Part shown: one piece after another, positions 7,553 to 15,770 of the stretch | Layout of the letters: each line of letters opens with the position of its first letter | Numbering within the stretch: position 1 is the stretch's first letter | Origin: Acuticoccus sp. I52.16.1 | Lineage (GTDB): Bacteria; Pseudomonadota; Alphaproteobacteria; Rhizobiales; Amorphaceae | DNA length: 64,000 bases | Assembly: GCF_022865125.1 (NCBI RefSeq) | Contig: NZ_CP094829.1 | Coordinates: forward strand, 1 to 64,000 | Direction of reading: 5' to 3' | Position numbers and translations under genes: made by a program | Notes under the pieces: model-generated | The model's database searches: none | What the model was told of the DNA's origin: nothing | Seen by the model: only the letters and a program-made list of their open reading frames with translations

Positions 7553-8680
7553 TCACGCCTCGCCGTGATGGCGATACCAGCTGGCGCAGAACTTTGCGAA
7601 ATGGGGTTTCGGCCGCTTGATGGCGGTGCCTGATTTCGCACACCAGGCCTCCCACTCCTGCCGCAACAGGTAGGGATCCCAGGCTGGCGCATGTTTGCGG
7701 GCGATGTCCTGCCATTCGGCGCCGAGATCGATGGGGGGCGCCTCCCCTCCCCTGCCGTGAGCACCCCTCGCGCCCGCCGACTTGCGCGGCATCGTCCCGC
7801 GATTGTGGAAGGCGACGGTGTCCTCGGCCTCGTCGAAGACCACCCGGTAGTCGGGCAGGTGATCGCTGCGGGCGAGTTCCTTGATGGCGCGGCGGAACTC
7901 CTTCAGGGTGGAGCGTGAGCCGGATTTCTGGTGGAGGCGCGTCAAGGGCCAGGGCTTCCAGCTGTCCTGCTGGCCCACCGCCTTGCGCGCGAGCTCGTAG
8001 ACCCGGCGCTCAACGGGCCGCTTGAGGCGGAAATAGTCGCGATGAAGGGTCAGCACCGCCCGCCGCTCGATGGCCTCCAGCACCATGTCGGACAAGGTGA
8101 TGCGCAGGCTTCGCGGCTTGCCGCTGATCTCGTCGGTCTCGAGCGCCGCCCGGTCGATGATGCCCATCCACTCGTCCTTGCGCGTGCCTTCGAAGACGAC
8201 GTTGGTGCGAAAGCGCGTGCCGTCGAGCCGGTCGAGGCTGTCGCACAGCGCATCGTAGTCGCGCCCGCCGGTGCCGCGCTGGGTGTAGACGAGGAAGGCA
8301 TAAGGGTCGATCTCCACAGTCTTGGGCAGCGGGTCCCCGTCCTCGTGCTTCGCCATGATCTGGCTGATGGCGTAGATGATGAGGTCTTTGTCGTAGATCG
8401 TCGGCAGCCCTTTGACGGACGGGCGGAATTCGATCCACTTGTTGCCGTAGGTGTAGCGGCGCGGCTCGCGGTCGGGCTTCTTGGTGAGCGAATAGAACGG
8501 GTGCTCCATCGAGGCCATGTCGTCCTTGAGGATCACGTCGGAAAGATCGCAGACGAACAGATCGCCCTGCGGCGAGCGTGGCGCCTTGAGCGGAGCCGGC
8601 CCGTCGCGATCGACGCGCGGGTCGTCTTCCGTCAGCGCCAGCTGTCGGGAATCACCCACCTCGTCATAGAGTGCGCCCAT
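7553..8680 (-). CDS. repA: Replication initiator protein RepA (RPA type)
   Basis: The 375-residue protein matches the plasmid replication initiator A family (Pfam RPA). Diagnostic stretches include [57 protein letters not shown] and [20 protein letters not shown], followed by the winged-helix region and a C-terminal [18 protein letters not shown]. It should bind the 13 iterons upstream and open the origin. One iteron (8645-8660) lies inside its first codons, which suggests autoregulation. The order parA-parB-origin-repA on one strand resembles repABC layouts, though the initiator is not RepC-like. Confidence 0.9.
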   Translation of the reverse strand: MGALYDEVGDSRQLALTEDDPRVDRDGPAPLKAPRSPQGDLFVCDLSDVILKDDMASMEHPFYSLTKKPDREPRRYTYGNKWIEFRPSVKGLPTIYDKDLIIYAISQIMAKHEDGDPLPKTVEIDPYAFLVYTQRGTGGRDYDALCDSLDRLDGTRFRTNVVFEGTRKDEWMGIIDRAALETDEISGKPRSLRITLSDMVLEAIERRAVLTLHRDYFRLKRPVERRVYELARKAVGQQDSWKPWPLTRLHQKSGSRSTLKEFRRAIKELARSDHLPDYRVVFDEAEDTVAFHNRGTMPRKSAGARGAHGRGGEAPPIDLGAEWQDIARKHAPAWDPYLLRQEWEAWCAKSGTAIKRPKPHFAKFCASWYRHHGEA

Positions 8681-9346
8681 GATCTGCCCTCGCCCCTCTC
8701 GCCCTCAATGCCGATTGTGACTTGCCTCGCCGGCGGTACTGCCAGTCCAAAGTGCCGGGCGATCCATCGGGAATCACCCACCGCCAGAATTCGGGAATCA
8801 CCCCCCACCGGCCCGGCATCGACCGAACCGCCTAGCAAGCCTAGCCTATTTTGTCGGGAAACGCACACCGCTTTATCGGGAATGACCCACCGCCCCTCTG
8901 TGCCGGACGATCCCTGCCCGTTTTCGGGCATGCGACAGCCGGTCAAAACTTACCCTGGCGGCGCTCGCACGACCCTTCCTGCCAGTCTAAAGGACGCAAT
9001 CCCCGTCGGGAATCGCCCACCTCGCGGCGTGGCGGCGCGGCCGAGCGATTCGGGAATCACCCACCGAAATTACCTGAGGCGCGGCCGTTTGTCGGGAATC
9101 ACCCACCGCCCAGGCGGACCTTCCTATGCAAAACCGGGCACACAGCCGCCATCAGCCGCAAGTTTCGCGATAAATGGCCCCCGAAGGGCTGCAAAATGCA
9201 CCCGCAGAGACCGCCTTCGCCTCGGGAATCACCCACCTTGCTCCATTTGCGCGCGTCGCGAAGGAATCGGGATTCACCCACCGCGACTCGGGAATAACCC
9301 ACCCTCATTTCGGGTTTCACCCACCCTGAATCGGGAATCGCCCACC
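8645..9346. repeat. Plasmid replication origin with 13 iterons
   Basis: The 16-bp sequence TCGGGAATCACCCACC, with small variations, occurs 13 times in one orientation, starting at 8645, 8767, 8791, 8854, 8876, 9006, 9050, 9092, 9222, 9267, 9288, 9310 and 9331. The last four are 21-22 bp apart, and several wider gaps are close to multiples of that (42, 44, 45), so the repeats face the same side of the helix. Position 8791 carries a few extra C residues; 8854 and 9310 are the most diverged. The AT-rich stretch at about 9361-9445 is the likely unwinding element. This is a typical iteron origin served by RepA; no gene is supported here. Confidence 0.88.
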
Positions 9347-9466
9347 GCAACGCCGCGAGAGAAGCCAAATTCCCGAATTATTTCAGTCAATTGGATTCAA
9401 CCAGCCGACCCTAAACACTTAAACCCATAGGAAACACAATAAACACAGGAAGGCAAAGCCGCCGGT

Positions 9467-10486
9467 TCAGCCTTCCTGCCGCAACATCTGGCGCACTTTC
9501 TCGCGCAGTTCCTGGGACAGCTCCGGGCCGCGCAGAACCATTTCCTCGGCCGTTTCGCGACAGAGAAGGCCAGGACGGAGATATTCCTGCCGCGGTTTGG
9601 ACCGAGCGGCCGCCGCTGGACGCGTGGGCGACAGGAGACGAGCCAAAACGTCAGTTTCCTCATCTGCCGTCCGCGGTGCGGCAGTCGCCAGCGCGTCGCG
9701 CACGCGATCGATGGCATCGCCATTGCCGTCGAGGAGCTTCACCAACGCGAGGCCCTGCCGCTCCGTAATGGCAGCGGGAAATTTCAGCACGCCGTCGAGC
9801 GCCTCCACCAGCAGCATGAAGCTGCCGATCTTGGAGCGGCGGGGACGGCTCGCCGAGGCAAAAAGGTCCGAAAGGGCCGTGCGGGTATCGGGATAGACGC
9901 CCGTCTCGGCGGAACGCACCGCGATCCGCGCCCGCTCATAGTAGGAGAGCGCGGCGCGGATTTCGTTTTCCTCCACCATAGCCTGATAGGCCAGCCGGGC
10001 CGACTGAGGATGGCGAATGGCGGCCAGAACATCGCTGGCTCCGAGGTTGCGCAGCGCCATCACCCGACGCCAGCCAGAAATGAGGCCCCAGCGTCCGCCC
10101 GCCCTCGCCTCACCGAGATCGGCCACCTCGATAGCGGTCTGCTGACCCCGCCGCCGCAAGCTTTCCGTGAGCGTGGCCATCTCCTCATCGTCGAGGACGA
10201 TGCGGTCGCGCACCAGGTAACCGACGTCGATGTCGTCGAGCGGTATGTTGAGCAACAGGCGGCCTTCGGACCGCGCCGCCTCGAGGCCCTGACCCATCTC
10301 GTTGAGGGCAGCAATGGCCGCAGCCTCACCGGCCACACCGGCGATGGGCGGCCGTCGCCGCGGTGTTGCGTTGCTGTCGGTGGCACTGGCGGGGACAACC
10401 GGATCGGCGCTCTTGGTCTCCGGGGCGCGTTCGTCCGCAGTCGGAGGTGCCAGACGGGCTGGGGTGAGACGCTTACGCTTGGCCAC
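9467..10486 (-). CDS. parB: Plasmid partition protein ParB
   Basis: The 339-residue ParB/RepB family protein binds parS and loads onto DNA with ParA for segregation. The N-terminal ParB domain includes NIPLDDIDVGYLVRDRIVLD, ESLRRRGQQTAIEVADL, GRWGLISGWRRVMAL (the GWRR motif) and the ENEIRAALSYYERA helix. A helix-turn-helix region follows (DLFASASRPRRSKIGSFMLL) and a charged C-terminal part. It lies 84 bases after parA on the same strand, with a parS-like palindrome in that gap. The adjacent iteron origin confirms a plasmid role. Confidence 0.9.
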   Translation of the reverse strand: MAKRKRLTPARLAPPTADERAPETKSADPVVPASATDSNATPRRRPPIAGVAGEAAAIAALNEMGQGLEAARSEGRLLLNIPLDDIDVGYLVRDRIVLDDEEMATLTESLRRRGQQTAIEVADLGEARAGGRWGLISGWRRVMALRNLGASDVLAAIRHPQSARLAYQAMVEENEIRAALSYYERARIAVRSAETGVYPDTRTALSDLFASASRPRRSKIGSFMLLVEALDGVLKFPAAITERQGLALVKLLDGNGDAIDRVRDALATAAPRTADEETDVLARLLSPTRPAAAARSKPRQEYLRPGLLCRETAEEMVLRGPELSQELREKVRQMLRQEG

Positions 10487-10522
10487 GACGGCTCCTCCTC
10501 AAAACGGCTGGATGGCAGGCAG

Positions 10523-10542
10523 GCGTTTCGCATGCGAAACGC
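10523..10542. promoter_or_regulatory. parS-like palindrome between parA and parB
   Basis: GCGTTTCGCATGCGAAACGC is a perfect 20-bp palindrome in the parA-parB gap. With the site at 7504-7521 it defines GTTTCGC-NN-GCGAAAC. Location and symmetry make it the best centromere candidate of the replicon, and it may also let ParB repress its own translation or transcription. Confidence 0.7.
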
Positions 10543-10570
10543 TTCGGGGTCGCTGAGCGGGTGGAAAGGC

Positions 10571-11965
10571 TCATTCGGCAGCCTCCCGCCCCGCGACCTC
10601 GTCGCGGCGCCAGGCGCCGAGGATGAGGCTCTTCAGCATCGCGTAAGTGGCGTCGAACGTTTCGCGACCGCGGGCGTAGGTCTCGCGGTTGAAGTCGCGA
10701 TAGTCGGCTTCGTAAATGCCGCGCACCTGCTCGCCCGCCTGGCCGATGAGTGCGGTAAAGTCCTGCCGGTGCGGGCTCAAGGTGCGGCCGAGATAGGCCT
10801 GCATCAGCGAGGCGAGCTCGCCCTGCTGTGCCGCGTCGAAACGGGTGACAACGGCGCGCACCGCATCCCACTGGAACATCGTTTCGGGACGCCCCAGCGC
10901 TCGGGCCGCGCGGTTCTCGCCGTCCTCGATGGAGCTGAACGTGGAATGCAGCATGTCGAAGAAGCGGCCCGTGGAGTCGAACTCCAGAAACGAGGCACCC
11001 AGCGGCACTAGGAGGATGTCCGCCGCCGAGAGGCCGTTGATGGTGAGATAGCCGAGGGCAGGGGGCGTATCGAGGAAGATGATGTCGTAGTCGGTGAGGA
11101 GATGATCGTCGGCCAACGTCTCGCCCAGCGCATCCCACAGATTCCAGCCGCCCGCCGCCATGCGCCAGACCGGGATCTGGAACTCAGCCCAGTAGAGGTT
11201 TAGCTGCGCACCGATTAGGTCGATGTTGGGCCAGTGGGTCTTGCGCACCAGGTCGGCCGCCTTCACCGTGAGCGCGTCCTTCAGCGTCTCGTCCAGCGTC
11301 AGGCGTGCGTCGCCGCGCTTGGCACGCCGCTCGTTCTCGGCCTCCACGAAGCGCGCATAATGGCGTGCCACCAGGGGGAACACCGTGTCCCATTCGTCTG
11401 CCACCTCGCCGCCGAAGATGGAGGTCATCGAGCCCTGGCTGTCGAGGTCGATGGCCAGCACGCGGTAGCCGTCGAGTGCGGCCGACATGGCAAGGTGCGC
11501 CGCCGTCGAGGTCTTGCCGACGCCACCCTTGAAGTTGGCCACGGTGACCACCTTGGCCGGTAGGCCCTTCGGCCGGTAAGGCAGGTATTTCTTGGCCTTC
11601 GACCCTTCTGCGCCGAAGAAGGCGCGCAACTTCAGCACCTCGTCGAGCGAGAACCATTTCGCCCCGCCTTCCGATTCCGAATAGCCTTGCGGCAACTCGG
11701 GGTTCGCCCGCAGTACGCGGCGAAAATGCGCCGGCGCCACGGGAATGAGATAGCGTGTGATCTCCCAGGTGGAGAACGGGCGTAGCCGGCGCTCGCCACG
11801 CTCGTTGATGCCGCGTGAGATGAGGTCCTTGCGGCCCGCCGCGCAGGCCCGCGCGATGGCAGCGAAACCCTCGGTCGTTGCCGGATCCCCTAGATCACGC
11901 AGCGCCGCGTCCGGATCGATCCTGAAATAGGGCGGGGTGTCGGTCATGTCGGGGGCCTCGTGCAT
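10571..11965 (-). CDS. parA: Plasmid partition ATPase ParA
   Basis: The 464-residue ParA-family ATPase has an N-terminal winged-helix extension (about 1-130; ITRYLIPVAPAHFRRVLRAN and WFSLDEVLKLRAFF), a deviant Walker A KGGVGKT at 146-152, the LAIDLDSQGSMTS switch around 170-183, and IIFLDTPPALGYLTING further on. Such long, DNA-binding ParA proteins also repress their own promoter. The ATG at 11965 is followed by a second in-frame ATG at 11947 (MTDTPPYF), which could equally be the start. It heads the parA-parB unit. Confidence 0.92.
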   Translation of the reverse strand: MHEAPDMTDTPPYFRIDPDAALRDLGDPATTEGFAAIARACAAGRKDLISRGINERGERRLRPFSTWEITRYLIPVAPAHFRRVLRANPELPQGYSESEGGAKWFSLDEVLKLRAFFGAEGSKAKKYLPYRPKGLPAKVVTVANFKGGVGKTSTAAHLAMSAALDGYRVLAIDLDSQGSMTSIFGGEVADEWDTVFPLVARHYARFVEAENERRAKRGDARLTLDETLKDALTVKAADLVRKTHWPNIDLIGAQLNLYWAEFQIPVWRMAAGGWNLWDALGETLADDHLLTDYDIIFLDTPPALGYLTINGLSAADILLVPLGASFLEFDSTGRFFDMLHSTFSSIEDGENRAARALGRPETMFQWDAVRAVVTRFDAAQQGELASLMQAYLGRTLSPHRQDFTALIGQAGEQVRGIYEADYRDFNRETYARGRETFDATYAMLKSLILGAWRRDEVAGREAAE

Positions 11966-11996
11966 GTGCCACGTTTGCGCGCAGATACCGTGTGTC

Positions 11997-12044
11997 GCGG
12001 TACACCGTTAGAAAGCACGAACCTCTTTCCAAGGTGTGAACCGC
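11997..12044. promoter_or_regulatory. Imperfect inverted repeat upstream of parA
   Basis: GCGGTACACC (11997-12006) and, after about 26 bases, GGTGTGAACCGC (12033-12044) form an imperfect dyad 32-80 bases upstream of parA, in the gap between parA and the divergent toxin-antitoxin pair. ParA proteins with an N-terminal DNA-binding domain repress such sites. The operator role is inferred from position. Confidence 0.35.
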
Positions 12045-12138
12045 TGGCGGAGGACGCGCCCCGCCGGCGCAGAAATCGCCGAAGCTTGCAACCGAGTATG
12101 ACCGGATATATAGCCGGCAGGCACGATGGGGAGGGCTC

Positions 12139-12438
12139 ATGGGCAAGGCACAGCAACGCGCCGTCGAAAGCTATCGCACGCGCCTCGGTGAGCGCGGTCT
12201 TATGCGCTTCGAAGTCATCGGCCGCGACACCGATCGCGAGCTCATCCGCAGCCTTGCCCGCCAGCTCTCGGAGGATACCGACGCGGCGGCCCGCCTGCGC
12301 GACACGGTGCGTCGCACGGTGCTGGGCGAAACGCCGCAAAAGGGCGGCATCCTGGCAGCGCTGCGACGCTCGCCCCTCGTCGGCGCCGATCTGGACGTCC
12401 AGCGTGAGCGCAGCGAAGGTCGCACCGTCGAGATCTGA
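12139..12438 (+). CDS. Antitoxin of the second PIN-toxin pair
   Basis: The 99-residue protein is basic and Arg-rich in its first half (ESYRTRLGERGLMRFEVIGR) with a C-terminal tail ending ERSEGRTVEI, as in ribbon-helix-helix or VapB-like antitoxins. Its stop TGA overlaps the ATG of the PIN toxin by one base, and an AGGG-type ribosome-binding site precedes the ATG. It lies divergent from parA, where plasmid addiction genes often sit. Assignment rests on size, pairing and position more than on a diagnostic motif. Confidence 0.7.
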   Translation: MGKAQQRAVESYRTRLGERGLMRFEVIGRDTDRELIRSLARQLSEDTDAAARLRDTVRRTVLGETPQKGGILAALRRSPLVGADLDVQRERSEGRTVEI

Positions 12439-12866
12439 TGCGCTTCCTTCTCGACACCAACATCATCAGCAACGCCGTCAAGCCCCAACCCTCCGAGCCG
12501 CTTCTCGCGTGGCTCGGCGATCAGAGCGACCAAGACCTCTTCATCGCAACGCTCACCGTGGCCGAGCTGCGCCGCGGCGTCCTCGAAAAGTCGGCAGGCA
12601 AGCGGCGCCGCGCGCTGGAGGCCTGGTTCGACGGACCCGACGGTCCGCGCGCGCTGTTTGCCGGGCGAATCCTCGCCTTCGACGAAGCGGCCGCGTTTGT
12701 GTGGGCGGAGTTGATGGCAGAGGCGAGCGCCAGGGGCTGCCCACGCAGCGCGCTCGACACCATGATCGCCGCCATCGCCCTCGCCAACGACTGCACCGTC
12801 GTCACCGACAACGAAAAGGATTTCGATGGCATCCCGTTCATCAACCCGCTGCGCCCCGCGCGCTGA
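12438..12866 (+). CDS. PIN-domain toxin, VapC type
   Basis: The 142-residue protein has the PIN pattern: MRFLLDTNIISNAV (D6), VAELRRGVLEK (E43), RSALDTMIAAIALAND and VTDNEKDFDGIPFINPL carrying the C-terminal acidic residues. It is expected to be a ribonuclease held inactive by the upstream gene. It is only distantly similar to the pair at 2657-3318, so it is a second, independent stabilisation system. Being inside the IS630-bracketed replicon, it probably travelled with repA-parAB. Confidence 0.87.
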   Translation: MRFLLDTNIISNAVKPQPSEPLLAWLGDQSDQDLFIATLTVAELRRGVLEKSAGKRRRALEAWFDGPDGPRALFAGRILAFDEAAAFVWAELMAEASARGCPRSALDTMIAAIALANDCTVVTDNEKDFDGIPFINPLRPAR

Positions 12867-13384
12867 GCGGGGAGGGAGGGGAGATCGGAATTAAGCGGTG
12901 CTGCGGGGGAGGCCATGATGCGCTCCCGCAGGTGTCACGCTGTGCCATTCCCCCGGCCCTCATGCTCCGGGACACCGGAACAAAGAGACTCAAGCTGAAG
13001 GGCCACAGCACCCTCGTCGAGGCGCGCCGCCTCAAGCTCCCTCGAGCGGCGCGGTCGGTCTGCAGACCAAGATTACTGACGAGCAGTTTGAAGTGTCGTC
13101 CGGCGCGCGAATTTGCGCAAGCAACTCATAGCAAGGAGGCCCGCAAGGGCTACGCATGTTGTTGACGTTTTCATAATAATTCGACACGTTTATTAAGAAA
13201 TGCTCGGAGGCTGCTGACCTTTCTCGTGCTGATGGGGGCCGCCATCCTCGCTCGGTACCGGAATCGCTGGTTCGGTCGCTGTCATCGAAAGCGCAATGTT
13301 CCGCGCGTCTTGCGCGATACTGACGAGCGTATATCTCCTCAGAAGGGTGGCGGAGCCTGAGGAAATTGTTGGGGTCGTTCTCTA
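12867..13384. other. Gene-poor spacer between vapC and IS630 copy 2
   Basis: No gene could be supported in these 518 bases. A stem with arms CTGCGGG and CCCGCAG (12901-12931) is a possible weak terminator for the toxin operon, without a T-run. Around 13210-13360 a short open stretch codes a hydrophobic segment followed by basic residues (TFLVLMGAAILARYRNRWFG), perhaps the tail of a lost membrane-protein gene. The stretch at 13165-13200 is AT-rich. Confidence 0.5.
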
Positions 13385-14503
13385 GTAGATTGATTCCAAC
13401 GTTTGGAACCCTCTGTTTCGAGCGGCGATGATATCATCGGGATCGGCTTTCCAGACGAATGGTTTTGGGTTCGCCGCATTGTATTCGCTCACGAAGCGGT
13501 TGATGGCGGCCTGAAGATCGACGACGGAATAGAAGACGCCGTGCTTGAGCCTGCGCCGGGTGAGCTTGGCGAAGAAGCCTTCGACGGCATTGAGCCAGGA
13601 GCACGAGGTTGGCGTGAAGTGGAAGGTCCAGCGCGGATGGCGGTCGAACCAGGCACGGACCTTGTCCTTCTTGTGCGCGGCGTAGTTGTCGAGGATCACA
13701 TGGATGGCCTTATCGGGCGGCACCTCGCGCTCGATGCGGTTGAGGAAGCGGATGAACTCCTGATGGCGGTGGCGCTGCATGTTCTGCCCGATGACCGTAC
13801 CGTCGAGCACGTTGAGTGCGGCAAACAGCGTGGTGGTGCCGTGGCGTTTATAGTCGTGGGTCATGGTGCCGGCGCGGCCCTTCTTCATCGGGAGGCCGGG
13901 CTGGGTGCGGTCGAGCGCCTGGATCTGCGATTTTTCATCGACCGACAGCACCACCGCATGAGCCGGCGGATCGACATACAAGCCGACAATGTCGGTGAGC
14001 TTCTCGGCGAAGGCCGGGTCGTTGGAGAGCTTGAAGTGCCGCCAGCGGTGCGGGCTGAGTCCGTGCGCCTTCCAGATGCCCTGCACGGTCGAAGCCGCCA
14101 CGCCGGCCACCTTCGCCATCGCCCGCAGCGTCCAATGGGTGGCCTCGAACGGCGGCGGCTCAAGCGTCAGGCGGACGATCTCGGCGACGTGATCGGGCGC
14201 GACCGGAGCCTTGCCTGGCGGACGCGACTTGTCGCGAAGCAGGCCATCGACGCCTTCGCTCATGAACCGCTCCTGCCAGCGCCACACGCAGGTCTTGGAC
14301 TTGCCCGTCTCAGCCATGATCGCCGAAGTGCCGAGACCGTCGCCGCTCAAAAGCACGATACGCGACCGCCAGACATGCTTCTGCGGGCTCCGCGGTGACG
14401 CGACGATCGCCAGCAATCTCTGGCGGTCGCGCGAAGATAACGTGAAGGAGATACCGGTGCGCATGCGCCAGACTCGCACGCCGCAATCCAATATGGAATC
14501 CAC
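13382..14503 (-). CDS. IS630-family transposase, copy 2
   Basis: This is a 373-residue DDE transposase like copy 1, except Phe at residue 286 (TTC) where copy 1 has Leu (CTC). The catalytic residues D189, D272 and E308 are intact, so it may be active. As in copy 1, the TAG stop is formed by the duplicated TA and the adjacent host base, here read on the minus strand at 13382-13384. Confidence 0.93.
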   Translation of the reverse strand: MDSILDCGVRVWRMRTGISFTLSSRDRQRLLAIVASPRSPQKHVWRSRIVLLSGDGLGTSAIMAETGKSKTCVWRWQERFMSEGVDGLLRDKSRPPGKAPVAPDHVAEIVRLTLEPPPFEATHWTLRAMAKVAGVAASTVQGIWKAHGLSPHRWRHFKLSNDPAFAEKLTDIVGLYVDPPAHAVVLSVDEKSQIQALDRTQPGLPMKKGRAGTMTHDYKRHGTTTLFAALNVLDGTVIGQNMQRHRHQEFIRFLNRIEREVPPDKAIHVILDNYAAHKKDKVRAWFDRHPRWTFHFTPTSCSWLNAVEGFFAKLTRRRLKHGVFYSVVDLQAAINRFVSEYNAANPKPFVWKADPDDIIAARNRGFQTLESIY

Positions 14504-14534
14504 AAGCCGGACTCTTTTGATCCGATCAATCCAC
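13385..14534 (-). mobile_element. IS630-family element, copy 2 (inverted)
   Basis: Same 1150-bp element as 4953-6102 in inverted orientation, flanked by TA at 13383-13384 and 14535-14536. The rebuilt target is TTCTC-TA-GGAGAA, itself almost symmetrical. It landed directly before the ribosome-binding site of the phnD remnant (TA followed by GGAG). The two copies give the 4.95-14.5 kb segment the form of a composite element, and recombination between them could invert the replicon. Confidence 0.92.
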
Positions 14535-14547
14535 TAGGAGAACGCTC

Positions 14548-15050
14548 ATGTTCACCCGTTGCGCTCTGATGGGCGCTGTTGCCGCCGTTGCGTTTGCGGT
14601 CGCGCCCGTTGCTCACGCGGAGTTCAAGCTCGACAGCCGCTATCAGGATGCTGACGGCGATCTTGTTGCCGACATCCCCACCGATACGACGCAGCTCGTC
14701 GATCCCGACACCCTCATCTTTGCGTATACACCCGTCGAGGATCCGGCCGTGTACGCCGAGGCTTCGAAGCCATCGAGGCGACGGGCGCCGGCCCGCTTCA
14801 GCGGCTCAACTACGGAACTTGGCCGCAGATCGCGCCCGCCTTCTGGGGCATCTCGGTGTTTCGCTGGGATATCAACATCCGCGAGAGCGCGGTGCTCGGC
14901 CTCGTCGGCGCGGGTGGCCTGGGGCTGAAGCTGCAATCCTCGCTGAATGTGCTCGCCTGGCCGCAGGTGACGATGATCCTCCTCGTGATCTTCGCGACCG
15001 TGATCGTGAGCGAGTGGGTCAGTGCAGTAGTACGACGGGCGATCACCTGA
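14548..15050 (+). pseudogene. Fused remnant: PhnD N-terminus joined to PhnE C-terminus
   Basis: The first 71 codons encode a signal peptide (MFTRCALMGAVAAVAFAVA) and the start of a phosphonate/phosphite-binding protein (DTLIFAYTPVEDPAVYAEA). Near 14760 the sequence jumps, in another frame, to the end of a PhnE permease (IEATGAGPLQRL, VFRWDINIRESAVLGLVGAG, and NVLAWPQVTMILLVIFATVI), stopping at TGA 15048-15050. Everything from mid-phnD through phnC to most of phnE is lost. IS630 copy 2 sits directly upstream. The stop overlaps the ATG of the next gene. Confidence 0.8.
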
Positions 15051-15721
15051 TGGCGACGCCGCTCAACCTCCTCGTCGTAGTCGGCTCGGTCCGGGACAGT
15101 GCGCCGCCGCGCCCGGCGCGGCTCGGGCTGCGCGTGGCGCGCGCGATGAGTGCCCACCTCGTTGCCGCCGGGCATTGCCCCGAACTGGTGGACCCTCTCG
15201 ACATCTCCATCCCGAAGCCGTTCAAGCCGCATTTCGCCTATCCAGCGGGGCAAGCGCCGGCCGCGCTCGAGACGCTGGCTGGGCGGATAGGGCATGCCGA
15301 CGGCTATGTCATGGTGAGCCCCGAGTACAACCACTCGATGAGTCCGGCACTCGCGGATCTCCTCAATCATTTCGGCAGCTCGCTCTTCTCGTTCAAGCCG
15401 AGCGCGATCGTGACCTATTCCGCCGGGCAATGGGGTGGCACGCGGGCGGCCGTCGTCATGCGGACGTTCTTGTCGGAGCTCGGCTGTCTGCCGGTCTCCG
15501 CCATGGTGCACGTTCCCTTCGTCCAGGACGTGTTCGACGAGGAGGGGCTTGCGAAGGAGGGCGTGGACGGCGCCCGATGGGATAGCTATTTCGGCCGCGT
15601 CTCGTCCCAGCTCGCCTGGTGGGCCATCGCCGCGAAGCACATGCGGCAGGAGCCCGGCGACGCCGTCGCGACGCCCGCATTCACGACCTCGCCGAGCCAG
15701 CGCAACGCGCCGCCGTCATGA
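15050..15721 (+). CDS. NAD(P)H-dependent FMN reductase family protein
   Basis: The 223-residue flavodoxin-fold protein starts MATPLNLLVVVGSVRDSAPP, with the phosphate-binding loop near the N-terminus. SPEYNHSMSPALADLLNHFG is the classic FMN-reductase motif (PEYN and the following helix), and VTYSAGQWGGTRA follows. These enzymes reduce flavins, quinones or metal oxyanions with NAD(P)H and are relatives of ArsH. Its ATG overlaps the stop of the phnE remnant (ATGA), so it was once the end of a phosphonate/phosphite operon. With that operon broken, how it is now transcribed is unclear. Confidence 0.85.
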   Translation: MATPLNLLVVVGSVRDSAPPRPARLGLRVARAMSAHLVAAGHCPELVDPLDISIPKPFKPHFAYPAGQAPAALETLAGRIGHADGYVMVSPEYNHSMSPALADLLNHFGSSLFSFKPSAIVTYSAGQWGGTRAAVVMRTFLSELGCLPVSAMVHVPFVQDVFDEEGLAKEGVDGARWDSYFGRVSSQLAWWAIAAKHMRQEPGDAVATPAFTTSPSQRNAPPS

Positions 15722-15770
15722 CCGAATTCGAAGCGCTGGTCGGATCGCGCCGGCGACTGCGTCGCCGCAA

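Noticed and set aside
8645-9346. A CRISPR-like array of short repeats
   Set aside because: The repeats are 16 bp, vary, and have spacers of unequal length down to 5 bp. They sit beside repA, so they are iterons; no cas gene is present.
7931-9430. A 499-codon open frame opposite repA and across the origin
   Set aside because: It is the reverse shadow of repA plus the iteron array; its translation is repetitive (ESPT-type repeats come from the iterons) and matches no protein.
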